A stretch of DNA of 43,494 nt from contig NZ_WTYO01000009.1 in assembly GCF_009827515.1 (NCBI RefSeq), positions 1 to 43,494 of the forward strand, in the 5' to 3' direction. Source of the DNA: Pelagerythrobacter marinus (GTDB lineage Bacteria; Pseudomonadota; Alphaproteobacteria; Sphingomonadales; Sphingomonadaceae). Every line of letters starts with the position of its first letter. Position 1 is the stretch's first letter. The notes under the pieces were generated by a model. The model was not told the origin of the DNA, made no database searches, and saw nothing but the letters and a program-made list of their open reading frames with translations. Of the stretch, positions 1 through 8,312 are shown one piece after another. Made by a program: the position numbers and the translations under genes.

Positions 1-85
1 GCACCCATCTCATTGAGGTAAGCTCGAGCGGGACATTGGTGTGAGACAGTTTCGGCGTCCCAAATGATTTGCTGACAGATTCGAA

Positions 86-98
86 ACATCTGCGATGT
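86..98. promoter_or_regulatory. Short inverted repeat upstream of the recombinase gene
   Basis: ACATC-tgc-GATGT is a 5-bp perfect inverted repeat 35 bp before the recombinase start. Serine resolvases often bind dyad sites beside their own gene (res subsites), so this could be a half-site for self-binding, but one short dyad does not establish it. I see no clear second and third subsite in the 85 bp available to the left. Confidence 0.2.
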
Positions 99-132
99 CG
101 TGGCCTAGAGCCATACGAGACAGGAGACGCGG

Positions 133-675
133 ATGCTGGTCGGATACGCACGGGTGAGTTCGTCGGGACAGTCGCTCGACATCCAGAACGAAGCTTTGTC
201 CCAAGCTGGATGCGAAAAGGTCTTCGCCGAGAAGATGTCGGGTCGTTCTGCCAAGGACCGCATTGAACTCGCGAATGCACTCGACTTCGTTCGGGAAGGC
301 GACACGCTCATCGTCACGAGGCTCGACAGGTTGGCAAGGTCGGTTGGTGACCTGCACCGCATCATCGAAACGCTGACCAGCAAGGGTGTCGAGTTCCGCT
401 GCATCAACCAAAGTGGCGTCGATACCGACACCTCGACGGGCAAGCTGATGTTGAGCATCCTCGGTGCGGTTGCCCAGTTCGAGAACGACATCCGTCGCGA
501 ACGACAGATGGAAGGCATCGCGAAGGCCAAAGCCGAAGGGCGCTATAAAGGCCGTCCAGCGACCATCGACCCCGACGAGGTAAAGACCCTCCACCAACAA
601 GGCATGGGAGCCTCTGCAATCGCCCGTGAGATGAACATCGGTCGAGCCAGCGTCTATCGAGCACTGGCAGCCTGA
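133..675 (+). CDS. Serine recombinase (resolvase/invertase family)
   Basis: A small serine recombinase of 180 aa, the usual length for the Tn3-resolvase/Pin-invertase family, which cuts and rejoins DNA through a 5'-phosphoserine link. The N-terminus carries the catalytic motif YARVSSSGQ, with Ser9 the expected nucleophile. The active-site arginine motif TRLDRLARS lies near residue 65-75, and the helix with the conserved FENDIRRER signature follows near 120. A C-terminal helix-turn-helix (AIAREMNIGRASVYRAL, about residues 160-177) binds DNA. The start is supported by AGGAG at 122-126, six bases upstream. The surrounding DNA looks less GC-rich than the rest of the window, which suggests acquisition. 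Whether it acts as a transposon resolvase, plasmid multimer resolvase or invertase cannot be decided, because no transposase or paired sites are visible. Confidence 0.93.
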   Translation: MLVGYARVSSSGQSLDIQNEALSQAGCEKVFAEKMSGRSAKDRIELANALDFVREGDTLIVTRLDRLARSVGDLHRIIETLTSKGVEFRCINQSGVDTDTSTGKLMLSILGAVAQFENDIRRERQMEGIAKAKAEGRYKGRPATIDPDEVKTLHQQGMGASAIAREMNIGRASVYRALAA

Positions 676-1263
676 AGCCCCCTCAGAATGGCTCTACAGC
701 CATCCCAGCACCATCATCGCCCCACGGGTGAAACCTTACAATGTCAATCCACGAACTCTCTGGAACGTGACCACGCTCGCGTCGGCGTGGGCTTTCGAAT
801 CGACAATAAGCTCTCGCCCATGGCGCGCGCATTATTAATCTGCACGGTCGCCCGTCATCCGCGCGCAGCGACCCGATATCGTTGACGGAAAGACGAACTG
901 TGGCACGCTCGGTGGATGACCGAACCGACCGTTGCCGACCACGCCGATACCATCGTCATCACTACCATGGCCGAAACCGCTTCTGCCGATGTCACCGATG
1001 GTCACAATGACGATGACCAACGTTGGGTCGCAGCCGTCATCGCCAGCCTGCCAGCACGCTCACGCGAAGCGCGGCAAGCGTTGGCCGAGGCTTTGTGGAA
1101 CGGTGATGCTGCCTTGTCCGCTCCTGTCGGGTGCGCCAGTGTCTTCCAACTTGCAGCATCGATCGGCCGGCCTCTTGCACGCCAGGCACTCGCGCGCCGC
1201 GCAGCCGCGGTCGCGCGCGGCCCGGGGTGGGCGGCGGCGGTTATCGGCAAGTCGGATGGAAAA
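676..1263. other. Gene-poor stretch between the recombinase and tRNA-Gly
   Basis: About 590 bp with no gene I can support. The open frames here lack recognisable domains, and the longest plus-strand frame (from 916) runs through the tRNA antisense and into the thioredoxin region, so its full length is not real. Its first roughly 100 codons (to about 1215) have a fairly ordinary protein composition, acidic at first and then containing SREARQALAEALWNG, and could be the remnant of a small gene cut at the tRNA junction. Composition shifts from moderate GC near 700-1000 to high GC near 1200, consistent with a junction between acquired and resident DNA. Confidence 0.35.
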
Positions 1264-1338
1264 TGGAGCGGGCGAAGAGATTCGAACTCTCGACCCCAAC
1301 CTTGGCAAGGTTGTGCTCTACCCCTGAGCTACGCCCGC
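1264..1338 (-). tRNA. tRNA-Gly (anticodon GCC)
   Basis: Read on the minus strand this is a full 75-nt cloverleaf with an encoded CCA end. The acceptor stem is GCGGGCG paired with CGCCCGC, discriminator U, then CCA at 1266-1264. The anticodon stem is CAACC/GGTTG around the loop TTGCCAA, giving anticodon GCC for glycine. The T arm GAGAG-TTCGAAT-CTCTT holds the canonical TTCGAAT loop. The 3' end points toward the recombinase at the left edge. tRNA 3' ends are frequent attachment sites for integrating elements, so this gene may mark the right boundary of one. Confidence 0.97.
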
Positions 1339-1516
1339 TCACTGGCGTTACCGGGAAGCGCGTGGCCCCGGTGGGAGGCGGCGCGATTAGCAGCGGTCGC
1401 CGCGCCCTGCAAGGGGAAAATCGCAGCGCGCGGCGCGGGGCACTTCGCCCTTCACAATGCCCGGAAAAAGCCCACATTAAGGCCCGATCCGAAAGCACGG
1501 CAAACGGGAGCATATC

Positions 1517-2440
1517 TTGGCGAGCATGGGCCTCAACATCGAAGAGCAGAAGGCGGTGGACCGCTTCCGCAAGGACGTGGTCGAACCGTCGATGACGAAC
1601 CTCGTCATCGTCGATTTCTGGGCCGAGTGGTGCGGGCCGTGCAAGGCGCTCGCCCCCGTGCTGGAGAAAGTCGCCGCCGAATACGCGGACAAGGGCGTCG
1701 TCCTGGCCAAGATCAACGTGGACGAGGAACAGTTCATCGCCAGCCAGTTCCAGGTCCGCTCGATCCCCACCGTCTATGCCCTGTTCCAGGGGCAGCCGGT
1801 GGCCGACCTGACGAGCGCGCGCAGCGAATCGCAGCTGAAGCAGACGCTCGATCAGCTCCTCGCCCAGCTGCCGATCAAGGGCGGCGACGGCGGCGCGGCG
1901 CAGCAGCAGGGGCAGGACGTCGAGCAGTTCGTGGCCATGGGCGAGCAGATCCTGGCCGACGGCGATGCCGAACGCGCGGCGGGCATTTTCGGCCAGGTGG
2001 TCGACATGGCGCCCGACAACGCGCCGGCCCATGCCGGCCTGATCCGCGCGCTGGTGGCCGCCGGCCGGGCCGATGAGGCCGGCGCCCTGGTCGCCTCGCT
2101 GCCGCCCGCGCTGGCCGACGATCCGGCGGTCAAGACCGCCCGGAGCGCGCTCGAGCTGGCCGGGACCCAGGTCGACGAGGGCGAGCTCCAGACGCTGCGC
2201 GCGGCGGCGGCGGAAGACCCGGCCGACATGGAAAAGCAGCTGGCCTTCGCCGAGGCCGCCTTCGCCGCGAACAGCCGCGACGAGGCCGCCGACACCCTGC
2301 TGGCGATGATCGAGCGGGACCGCGAGTGGAACGACGGCGCGGCGCGGACCAAGCTGCTCCAGATCTTCGAGGCGGTCGGCCTGGAGGATCCCTGGGTCGT
2401 CGCGACCCGGCGGCGCCTGTCGAAGATCCTGTTCGGATAG
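1517..2440 (+). CDS. ybbN: Thioredoxin-fold co-chaperone with TPR-like tail (YbbN/CnoX type)
   Basis: A 307-aa protein with an N-terminal thioredoxin domain (about residues 10-115) and an alanine-rich helical tail. The active site FWAEWCGPCK has both cysteines (Cys39 and Cys42 from the TTG start), and the cis-proline loop RSIPTV follows. The tail resembles tetratricopeptide helices, as in YbbN/CnoX, which bind unfolding proteins and pass them to GroEL. I chose the TTG at 1517 because GGGAG at 1506-1510 lies six bases before it; the ATG at 1526 would be 15 bases away. Length and tail separate it from plain TrxA (about 105 aa). It is probably cytoplasmic. The next gene starts 35 bp downstream and is probably co-transcribed. 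Unlike E. coli YbbN, which lacks a CXXC redox pair, this one should be redox-active. Confidence 0.88.
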   Translation: MASMGLNIEEQKAVDRFRKDVVEPSMTNLVIVDFWAEWCGPCKALAPVLEKVAAEYADKGVVLAKINVDEEQFIASQFQVRSIPTVYALFQGQPVADLTSARSESQLKQTLDQLLAQLPIKGGDGGAAQQQGQDVEQFVAMGEQILADGDAERAAGIFGQVVDMAPDNAPAHAGLIRALVAAGRADEAGALVASLPPALADDPAVKTARSALELAGTQVDEGELQTLRAAAAEDPADMEKQLAFAEAAFAANSRDEAADTLLAMIERDREWNDGAARTKLLQIFEAVGLEDPWVVATRRRLSKILFG

Positions 2441-2475
2441 GGCATGGCATCGCGCCCCCCTTGCGGTGACGAGAG

Positions 2476-3087
2476 GTGACGGTCCGCCTTTCCATCTTTC
2501 CCCTGCCCGGGGTCATCCTCTTCCCCGGTCTCCAGCTGCCGCTGCACATTTTCGAGCCGCGCTATCGCGCGCTGGTGAGCGACGCCCTCGCGCGCGACCG
2601 CCGGATCGCGATGATTCAGCCGCAGCGCGCGGCCGAGGGGGCGCCGCTGTTCGGCATCGGCTGCGTCGGGCGGATCGGCGAGGTCGAGGCGCTCGACGAC
2701 GGGCGGTACAATATCGTGCTGGAGGGCGAAGCGCGCTTCCGCCTCGTGCGCGAGCTGGACGTGCCGACCGCCTTTCGCAAGGTCGAGGGCGAGCTGATCG
2801 AGGATGACGGCGACGAGGTGCTGAGCAGCGTCGAGCGCGCCGGGTTCGAGGCGGAGGCGCGGCGATTCGCCGATGCCCAGGGCTACAGCGTGGACTGGGA
2901 TTCGGTCGCCCGGCTCGACGATATGTCGCTGATCAACGGCGTCAGCCAGATCGCGCCGTTCGATCCCGCGGCCAAGCAGGCGCTGCTGGAGGCCGGGAGC
3001 CTCGCCGAAAGGTGCGAGCTGCTGATCCAGCTGATGCAGTTCTTCGGCCGCCGCGACGGCGACGAGGACAGGGTCACCTTGCAATAA
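2476..3087 (+). CDS. Lon-protease substrate-binding (LON N-terminal) domain protein
   Basis: A 203-aa stand-alone protein made almost entirely of the domain that forms the N-terminus of Lon protease. The family signature is clear at the start: LSIFPLPGVILFPGLQLPLH followed at once by IFEPRYRALV. No AAA+ or protease domain is present, so it cannot itself be Lon. Such proteins are widespread in proteobacteria and are poorly characterised; a role in binding unfolded or specific substrates is inferred from the domain. Translation starts at GTG 2476 after a weak purine-rich sequence. It follows the YbbN-type thioredoxin by 35 bp on the same strand, and the pairing suggests a shared protein-quality-control theme. 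It converges on marC, with only 28 bp between stop codons. Confidence 0.9.
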   Translation: MTVRLSIFPLPGVILFPGLQLPLHIFEPRYRALVSDALARDRRIAMIQPQRAAEGAPLFGIGCVGRIGEVEALDDGRYNIVLEGEARFRLVRELDVPTAFRKVEGELIEDDGDEVLSSVERAGFEAEARRFADAQGYSVDWDSVARLDDMSLINGVSQIAPFDPAAKQALLEAGSLAERCELLIQLMQFFGRRDGDEDRVTLQ

Positions 3088-3115
3088 CGGCCGTGGGGCC
3101 GGCCGGCGCGCCCCC

Positions 3116-3736
3116 TCAGAAGAACGCGCCGCGCAGGCCGTCGATCACGTATTGCGCCGCCAGCGCGGCGAGCAGGACGCCCAGCAGGCGGGTGATCACC
3201 GCCTCCACCCGCGCGCCGAAGAACCGCATCAGCGGCCCCGCGGCGAGGAAGGCGAACAGCGTGATGACCAGGACGAGCAGGAGCGCGCCGAGCACGACCA
3301 TCGTCTGCTCGGTGCCATCGGCCTCGTTCATCAGCAGCATGATCGCCGCGATCGCGCCGGGGCCGGCGAGCATCGGCATGGCCATGGGGAAGACGGAAAC
3401 GTCCTCGATCTCGGGCGTGGCGGCGACTTTCTCGGCCCGTTCCTCGCGCCGCTGGGTGCGCTTTTCGAAGACCATCTCGAACGCGATCCAGAACAGCATC
3501 AGCCCGCCGGCGATGCGGAAACTGTCGAGTTCGATATGGAGCGCGCCGAGCAGTTCCTGCCCGAACAGCGCGAAGACCAGCAGGATGGCGAGCGCGATCA
3601 GGCACGCGCGGATCGCCATGGCGCGCGCCTGTGCGGCGGTCGCGCCCTTGGTCAGTCCGGCGTAGATCGGCGCGCAGCCGGGCGGGTCGATGACGACGAA
3701 CAGCGTGATGAAGGCGGAAATGAACAGCTCGACCAT
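3116..3736 (-). CDS. marC: MarC-family integral membrane protein
   Basis: A protein of about 206 aa with six predicted membrane segments and the family N-terminus ELFISAFITLFVVIDPPG. Other MarC landmarks are the PMAMPMLAGPGAIAAIMLL segment and the hydrophobic end. Family members were once linked to multiple antibiotic resistance, a link later withdrawn; some members (SnatA) transport small neutral amino acids. The substrate here is unknown. I prefer the ATG at 3736, ten bases after GGAGG, but a TTG at 3742, only four bases after it and directly abutting the upstream stop, would add two residues. It is the last gene of the argB-yggT-folD-lipoprotein-marC run, and its ribosome-binding site lies inside the end of the preceding gene, so translation is probably coupled. 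Confidence 0.9.
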   Translation of the reverse strand: MVELFISAFITLFVVIDPPGCAPIYAGLTKGATAAQARAMAIRACLIALAILLVFALFGQELLGALHIELDSFRIAGGLMLFWIAFEMVFEKRTQRREERAEKVAATPEIEDVSVFPMAMPMLAGPGAIAAIMLLMNEADGTEQTMVVLGALLLVLVITLFAFLAAGPLMRFFGARVEAVITRLLGVLLAALAAQYVIDGLRGAFF

Positions 3737-3742
3737 CGTCAA

Positions 3743-4483
3743 TCAACCTCCGGCCGGGGCCGCGACCTCGCTGCGCAGCACTTCTTCCATCGAATCGCCG
3801 CGCCGCAGGAATACGGAAACCACGCGCGAACGATCGGGCGCGACGCGATAGCGGTAGACGAGCGTCCGGTCGCGCGATTCGCCGTAGCCTTCGGCGAGAC
3901 CCAGACCCATGGCGTCGGCATTGGCATCCCGGTCGGCCTGTGCCGCGTCGAAGGCGGCCGGCAGGTCGCCCGGCGTGCAGTCGGCCACCTGGGTGCGGAT
4001 GATGTCCGGCTCGGCCAGCGGCTCGGCCAGGGTGTCGTGCTGGCTCAGCAGCCAGCGGTGTTTCTCCTCGTCGCCCGGGCGGCCGCGTCGCTGCCACACG
4101 GTGGTATAGTACCCGGTGGTGCCGTCGGCTTCCTGCCAGGCGCCGCGCGTCACCGAAACCGACCCGTCGCAGCTCGACCAGACCTGGTGCGGTTGCCACT
4201 GCACCGGCTGCCGGGGGTTCTCCTGCCGCGAAAGCCATGGCCGCGCGGCGACCGCCCCGGGCACGAACATCACCGCGTCTTCGGCCGCGAACTTGCGGAA
4301 CGCCGTCCACTGGCCTTTCTCGCGCGCCTCGCGGGCGAAGGCGAGCTCGGTCGCGATCACCGCGCTCGGGTTCGCCTGCGGCTTCAGCGAGCGGTAGAAG
4401 CGCTCGCGCGCCGTGCCGCCCGGACCGCCGGCGCAGGATGCCAGCAGCGCGCCGAGGCACAGGGCGGCGAGCGGTTTGCTCAT
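3743..4483 (-). CDS. Predicted lipoprotein, SnoaL/DUF4440-like
   Basis: A 246-aa protein with a lipoprotein signal, [20 protein letters not shown], in which LASC is the lipobox and Cys17 the lipidated residue. The mature part contains [18 protein letters not shown] and later [15 protein letters not shown], a pattern like the SnoaL/DUF4440 alpha-beta fold in which a helix is followed by a curved sheet around a pocket. I do not recognise a catalytic set. The start codon overlaps the folD stop by four bases (ATGA, 4480-4483), so it is translationally coupled to folD, and its stop touches the marC start region. Location is probably the periplasmic face of a membrane. The fold assignment rests on sequence resemblance only; the exact function is unknown. 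Confidence 0.75.
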   Translation of the reverse strand: MSKPLAALCLGALLASCAGGPGGTARERFYRSLKPQANPSAVIATELAFAREAREKGQWTAFRKFAAEDAVMFVPGAVAARPWLSRQENPRQPVQWQPHQVWSSCDGSVSVTRGAWQEADGTTGYYTTVWQRRGRPGDEEKHRWLLSQHDTLAEPLAEPDIIRTQVADCTPGDLPAAFDAAQADRDANADAMGLGLAEGYGESRDRTLVYRYRVAPDRSRVVSVFLRRGDSMEEVLRSEVAAPAGG

Positions 4484-5376
4484 ATCGCGCCTTCGGGCAG
4501 GTCGATCCCGGCATTGCGGTGGGCGGCGACCAGCGTGTTGCGCAGGAGCACGGCGATCGTCATCGGCCCAACCCCGCCGGGGACCGGGGTGATTGCCCCA
4601 GCCACCTCGCGCGCCTCGCCGAAGGCGACGTCGCCCACCAGGCGGCCCTTGCTCGCGCCCGGTTCGGGGGCGAGGCGGTTGATGCCGACGTCGATCACGG
4701 TCGCGCCGGGCTTGATCCAGTCCGCCCTGACCATTTCGGCCCGGCCCACGGCGGCGACGACGATATCGGCCCGCCGGACCACGTCGGCCAGGTCCTTCGT
4801 CCGGCTGTGCGCGATGGTGACGGTGGCATTGGCGTCGAGCAGGAGCTGCGCCATCGGCTTGCCGACGATGTTCGAGCGGCCGATGACCACCGCGTCCAAG
4901 CCCGAGAGGTCGCCCAGCCGATCGGTCAGCAGCATCATGCAGCCCAGCGGCGTGCAGGGGACAAAACCGCTCTGGCCGACGGCCAGGCGGCCCGCGTTGG
5001 TGACGTGGAAGCCGTCGACGTCCTTGTCGGGATCGATCGCGGCGATCACGGCCTGCTCGTCGATATGGTCGGGCAGCGGCAGCTGCACCAGGATGCCGTC
5101 CACCGCCGGGTCGGCGTTCAGCCGCTCGACCAGGGACAGAAGCTCGCCCTCGCTGGTGCTGTCGGGCAGGCGATGTTCGAAACTGGCCATGTTGGCGGCG
5201 ATCGTCGCCTTGCCCTTGCTGCCGACATAGACCTGGCTCGCCGGGTCTTCGCCGACCAGCACGACCGCCAGGCCCGCCTTGCGGCCGGCCTTTTCCTCGA
5301 ACGCGGCGGCAAGCGTGCCGACTTTCTCGCGCAATTGCGCGGCGAACGCCTTCCCGTCGATGATCGTCCCGGCCAT
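4480..5376 (-). CDS. folD: Bifunctional methylenetetrahydrofolate dehydrogenase/cyclohydrolase FolD
   Basis: A 298-aa cytoplasmic enzyme of typical FolD length. It oxidises 5,10-methylene-THF with NADP and hydrolyses the methenyl product to 10-formyl-THF, supplying one-carbon units for purines and formyl-Met-tRNA. Diagnostic motifs are [17 protein letters not shown] with the catalytic lysine region, GILVQLPLP, the dinucleotide-binding [19 protein letters not shown], and [12 protein letters not shown] near the C-terminus. The ATG lies one base after the stop of the YggT-family gene and its stop overlaps the following lipoprotein gene, placing it in the middle of a five-gene run. A complete, ordinary member of the family. 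Confidence 0.98.
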   Translation of the reverse strand: MAGTIIDGKAFAAQLREKVGTLAAAFEEKAGRKAGLAVVLVGEDPASQVYVGSKGKATIAANMASFEHRLPDSTSEGELLSLVERLNADPAVDGILVQLPLPDHIDEQAVIAAIDPDKDVDGFHVTNAGRLAVGQSGFVPCTPLGCMMLLTDRLGDLSGLDAVVIGRSNIVGKPMAQLLLDANATVTIAHSRTKDLADVVRRADIVVAAVGRAEMVRADWIKPGATVIDVGINRLAPEPGASKGRLVGDVAFGEAREVAGAITPVPGGVGPMTIAVLLRNTLVAAHRNAGIDLPEGAI

Positions 5377-5377
5377 C

Positions 5378-5662
5378 TTACTGGCCGTAGGCCGCGTAGA
5401 GCAGCACGCGCATGAGGATCTGCAGGGCGATGATCAGCACCAGCGGCGAGAAGTCGATCGCCCCGGTGCGCGGCAGGATGCGGCGGATCGGCGCGAGCAC
5501 CGGTTCGAGCAGCGAATTGATCGAGTTGTAGATCTGCAGCAGGAACTCGTTGCGCGCGTTGATGACGTTGAAGGCGAACAGCAGACCGATGATGAACTGG
5601 ATGATGACCAGCATCACCACGACGTTGATCAGCATTCCGACGATATCGATGATGAGACCCAC
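5378..5662 (-). CDS. YggT-family membrane protein
   Basis: A 94-aa protein with two hydrophobic segments (about residues 4-32 and 70-92) separated by the family hallmark [14 protein letters not shown]. YggT-family proteins are small inner-membrane proteins found near cell-division and proline-metabolism genes in many bacteria; in plants and cyanobacteria relatives help organise membrane complexes. The molecular role in proteobacteria is not settled. It lies between argB (about 105 bp upstream) and folD (one base downstream), so co-expression with folD is very likely. A single YggT repeat is present rather than the two seen in longer members. Confidence 0.93.
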   Translation of the reverse strand: MGLIIDIVGMLINVVVMLVIIQFIIGLLFAFNVINARNEFLLQIYNSINSLLEPVLAPIRRILPRTGAIDFSPLVLIIALQILMRVLLYAAYGQ

Positions 5663-5767
5663 GAATTGTCCTTTCCTGACGCAGGGCGGGTGAGCCGCCC
5701 TCCTACGCGCTTCCGCCCCGCTGTATCAACCGTGCAATACGCTCTGCGCCGCCGGCTGGGCGCCGGG

Positions 5768-6667
5768 TCAGCCGGCGCGGATCAGCGTGCCCGCCCCGCG
5801 CGCGGTGAAGAATTCGAGCAGCATCGCGTGGGGCACGCGTCCGTCGAGGACGACCGCCGCCTCGCACCCGGCCTCGACCGCGTGGACGCAGGTTTCCAGC
5901 TTGGGGATCATGCCGCCGCCGATCGTTCCGTCGGCCCGCAGCCGCTCGATATCGGCGGGCACGAGATCGCTCAGCAGCCGGCCCTGCTTGTCGAGCACCC
6001 CGGCGACATCGGTCAGCAGGAACAGCCGCGCCGCCCCCAGGGCGGAAGCGATCGCGCCGGCCATCGTGTCGGCGTTGATGTTGTAGGTATGCCCGTCGGC
6101 CCCGGCGCCGATCGGGGCGACGATCGGGATCATCCCGGCCGCCACCGCGGTGTCGATGATCGTCGTGTCCACCGCGCAGGGCTCGCCGACGAAGCCGAGG
6201 TCGATCGCCTGTTCGATATTGCTGTCGGGGTCCTTGGCCGTGCGCTGGACCTTGCTCGCGGTCACCAGCCCGCCGTCCTTGCCCGAAATGCCGATCGCCT
6301 TGCCCCCGGCCTGGCTGATCCAGCCGACCAGTTCCTTGTTGATCGCGCCCGACAGGACCATCTCGGCCACGCGGGCGGTTTCCTCGTCGGTCACGCGCAG
6401 GCCGTCGACGAACGTCGATTCCACGCCCAGCTTCTTCAGCATGGCGCCGATCTGCGGCCCGCCGCCGTGCACGACGACCGGGTTGATGCCGACGGCCTTC
6501 AGCAGGACGATATCCTCGGCGAAATCGCGCGCCGCGGCCGGATCGCCCATCGCGTGGCCGCCGTATTTCACCACGAAAGTGCGCCCGGCATAGCGCTGGA
6601 AATAGGGCAGGGCCTCGATCAGGACCTGGGCCTTGGCAATGCTCGCCGTGTCGTCGTTGCCGCTCAT
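5768..6667 (-). CDS. argB: Acetylglutamate kinase
   Basis: A 299-aa amino-acid kinase that phosphorylates N-acetyl-L-glutamate, the second step of arginine synthesis. Key motifs are [13 protein letters not shown] for the phosphate-binding lysine, [14 protein letters not shown] for the glycine-rich loop, and [17 protein letters not shown] for substrate and ATP contacts. The N-terminal helix before the kinase core, present in arginine-sensitive hexameric enzymes, seems to be there ([20 protein letters not shown]), so feedback inhibition by arginine is plausible. It is the first gene of a minus-strand run leading to yggT and folD. The ATG at 6667 fits the usual family N-terminus. Confidence 0.97.
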   Translation of the reverse strand: MSGNDDTASIAKAQVLIEALPYFQRYAGRTFVVKYGGHAMGDPAAARDFAEDIVLLKAVGINPVVVHGGGPQIGAMLKKLGVESTFVDGLRVTDEETARVAEMVLSGAINKELVGWISQAGGKAIGISGKDGGLVTASKVQRTAKDPDSNIEQAIDLGFVGEPCAVDTTIIDTAVAAGMIPIVAPIGAGADGHTYNINADTMAGAIASALGAARLFLLTDVAGVLDKQGRLLSDLVPADIERLRADGTIGGGMIPKLETCVHAVEAGCEAAVVLDGRVPHAMLLEFFTARGAGTLIRAG

Positions 6668-6886
6668 CGTCGTTTCCCGAAACCTCGCGCCCGCGTCGCG
6701 TGGCCGCGCGCTTAGCGGCTGCGGGCGCGCGTGGAAAGCACGATCGCCCCCGGCCGTGCCCGCCTAAACCGGGGATGAACGGCATCCGTCCGGCGCTGGC
6801 GGGGGGCGATACGCGGCAATCGCGGGAGCCATCGGGCCTCCACGCGCGTCTGTCGGTCCTCCGTTGCAGCAAGAAAGGATGGATCG

Positions 6887-7312
6887 ATGACGAAGACAGC
6901 ACTTTCCCTTTCCCTCGCGCTCGCCCTCGGCGCGGCGGGCAGCGCGGCCCAGGCCCAGCTGGCCGGCGATGCAACCGGCACCGTGGGCGGCGCGATCGGC
7001 CCGGTCACCGGCAACGTCGATCTCGACACCGAGGCGCGGGTGGACCCGGTCGACGGCCCGATCACCTCCACCACCGACAGGGTGGACGACAGGCTCGACC
7101 GGGCCCGTGACACCGTGCGCGACCGGGTCGATGAAACCCGCGAGACGGTGGACCGCGCGCGCGACATCGACGCCGAAGTCGAGGCCGGGGTCGAAGCAGA
7201 AACCGAAACCGGCCTCGGCGTGGAGACCGAAGCGGGCGAAGCCGCCGTTGCGGCCGACACCGAGGTGGAAACGCAGGCCGAAACCCGGGTCGAAACCGAC
7301 CCGGGGGCCTGA
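6887..7312 (+). CDS. Small secreted acidic protein with amphipathic repeats
   Basis: A 141-aa protein with a clear signal peptide (MTKTALSLSLALALGAAG, probable cut after SAAQA near residue 23). The mature chain is strongly acidic and repetitive: a block rich in DRVDDRLDRARDTVRDRVDE and RETVDRARDIDA, then many VE/TE/AE dipeptides (VEAETETG, ETEAGEA, EVETQAETRVETD). The middle block alternates charge with a heptad-like rhythm, as in amphipathic helices. I do not recognise a family; it could be a periplasmic or surface helical protein, possibly membrane- or cation-binding. AAAGGA at 6874-6879 sits seven bases before the ATG. It stands alone, divergent from argB and convergent with the MaoC-like gene. 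Confidence 0.75.
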   Translation: MTKTALSLSLALALGAAGSAAQAQLAGDATGTVGGAIGPVTGNVDLDTEARVDPVDGPITSTTDRVDDRLDRARDTVRDRVDETRETVDRARDIDAEVEAGVEAETETGLGVETEAGEAAVAADTEVETQAETRVETDPGA

Positions 7313-7356
7313 TCCGGCTCCTGCAAGGCGAAGGCAGGTTTTCGCCCTGTCTTTTC

Positions 7357-7389
7357 GGGGAAGGGCGGCGCGGCGGCGTCGCCCTTTCC
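7357..7389 (+). terminator. Stem-loop between convergent genes
   Basis: GGGGAAGGGCGGCG pairs imperfectly with CGTCGCCCTTTCC across a short GC-rich loop, 45 bp after the stop of the secreted protein gene and just before the end of the convergent MaoC-like gene. There is no long T-run, so if it terminates transcription it may do so inefficiently or as a two-way barrier. Confidence 0.35.
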
Positions 7390-7409
7390 GGTGCCCAGCG
7401 CCGGCCGCG

Positions 7410-8312
7410 CTAGGTCGCGTGCGCTTCCACCACCTGGCGCCCGTCGCCGGCGAAGGCGGCTAGGGCCAGGCCCTCCCCCTCTCCCTCGCGCTCCCGGCGC
7501 AGGACGAGGTGCAGCGTCTCGCCGGCAATGGCCGGCGACAGGCCGCGGAAGCCGAAAGTCTTCAGCGCGTTGTCGCCCAGCTCGCGCGCGGCGAGCTGGA
7601 GCAGGAGGCTGGCCGTCAGCGGCCCGTGGACCACCAGCCCGCGATAGCGCTCCACCTCGCGCGCATAGGGCGCGTCGTAGTGGATGCGGTGGGTGTTGAA
7701 CGTCAGCGCGGAATAGCGGAACAGCAGGCGCGGATCGGGCACGATCGCGCGGTGCGCGTCCCACCCGCGCGGGTCGAACCGCTCCGCGCCCGGCTCAGGC
7801 GGCGACAGCGGGGCATCGCCCGGGGCCGCGGCGCGGTAAACCAGCGTCTGCCGTTCGCGCACTGCCGCGCGCCCGTCGGCGGTGGTCTCGTGTTCGACCG
7901 TCACGAAAGTCATCGGGCCGCTGCGCCCTTCCTTCGGCGTGATCGCGCCGATGCGCGACGTGCGCTCGATCGCGGCACCCGTCGCGATCGGGGCGAGGAA
8001 GGCGATCGTGCTCGCCGCCCACATCCGCCGCGGCAGGGGAATCGGCGGCAGGAAGCTTTCCGGGCTGTCGTCGCGCTGCGGATGCCCGTCCTCGCCCAGG
8101 TCCGCGGTCGCGGCATCGGGGGTGCAGAGGCAGAAGTGAATGCCCTGCGGCATCGCTGCCCCGGGGGCGGGGCCCGGGGTGGCGGGGCCCGGGGGGGCGC
8201 GGGGGCCGGGGGCGGGAAGGTCGAACGTGGCGCACCAGCGCGCCGCCAGCGCGGCGTCGAGCCGGTCGGCGGCCCGCTGCTCGCGCCCGATCCAGGCGTC
8301 CCACCCGGCCAT
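7410..8312 (-). CDS. MaoC-like/FAS1-like acyl-CoA hydratase
   Basis: A 300-aa double-hotdog protein. The N-terminal half resembles the FAS1-like dehydratase domain (MWAASTIAFLAPIATGAAIE) and the C-terminal half is MaoC-like, with the hydratase pattern YSALTFNTHRIHYDAPYARE followed by YRGLVVHGPLTA. This architecture matches HTD2/mesaconyl-CoA hydratase-like proteins that add water to enoyl-CoA. The gene starts at ATG 8312, sharing one base with the thiolase stop (TGATG), so translation is coupled. With the thiolase and acyl-CoA dehydrogenase upstream it completes most of a beta-oxidation-like sequence; the true substrate is unknown. Odd feature: residues about 33-53 are a Pro/Ala/Gly run (PAPGPRAPPGPATPGPAPG) encoded by an extreme G/C tract, probably a disordered insertion. 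Confidence 0.85.
   Translation of the reverse strand: MAGWDAWIGREQRAADRLDAALAARWCATFDLPAPGPRAPPGPATPGPAPGAAMPQGIHFCLCTPDAATADLGEDGHPQRDDSPESFLPPIPLPRRMWAASTIAFLAPIATGAAIERTSRIGAITPKEGRSGPMTFVTVEHETTADGRAAVRERQTLVYRAAAPGDAPLSPPEPGAERFDPRGWDAHRAIVPDPRLLFRYSALTFNTHRIHYDAPYAREVERYRGLVVHGPLTASLLLQLAARELGDNALKTFGFRGLSPAIAGETLHLVLRREREGEGEGLALAAFAGDGRQVVEAHAT
8163..8216 (+). repeat. G-run tract with quadruplex potential inside the hydratase gene
   Basis: The plus strand has about eight runs of three to seven guanines separated by one to four bases, from CGGGGGCGGGG through GGGGGGGCGCGGGGG to GGGCGGG. This exceeds the usual G-quadruplex pattern of four runs of three or more. The gene is on the minus strand, so the G-rich strand is the transcription template. 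It encodes the Pro/Gly/Ala linker of the hydratase. Confidence 0.7.
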
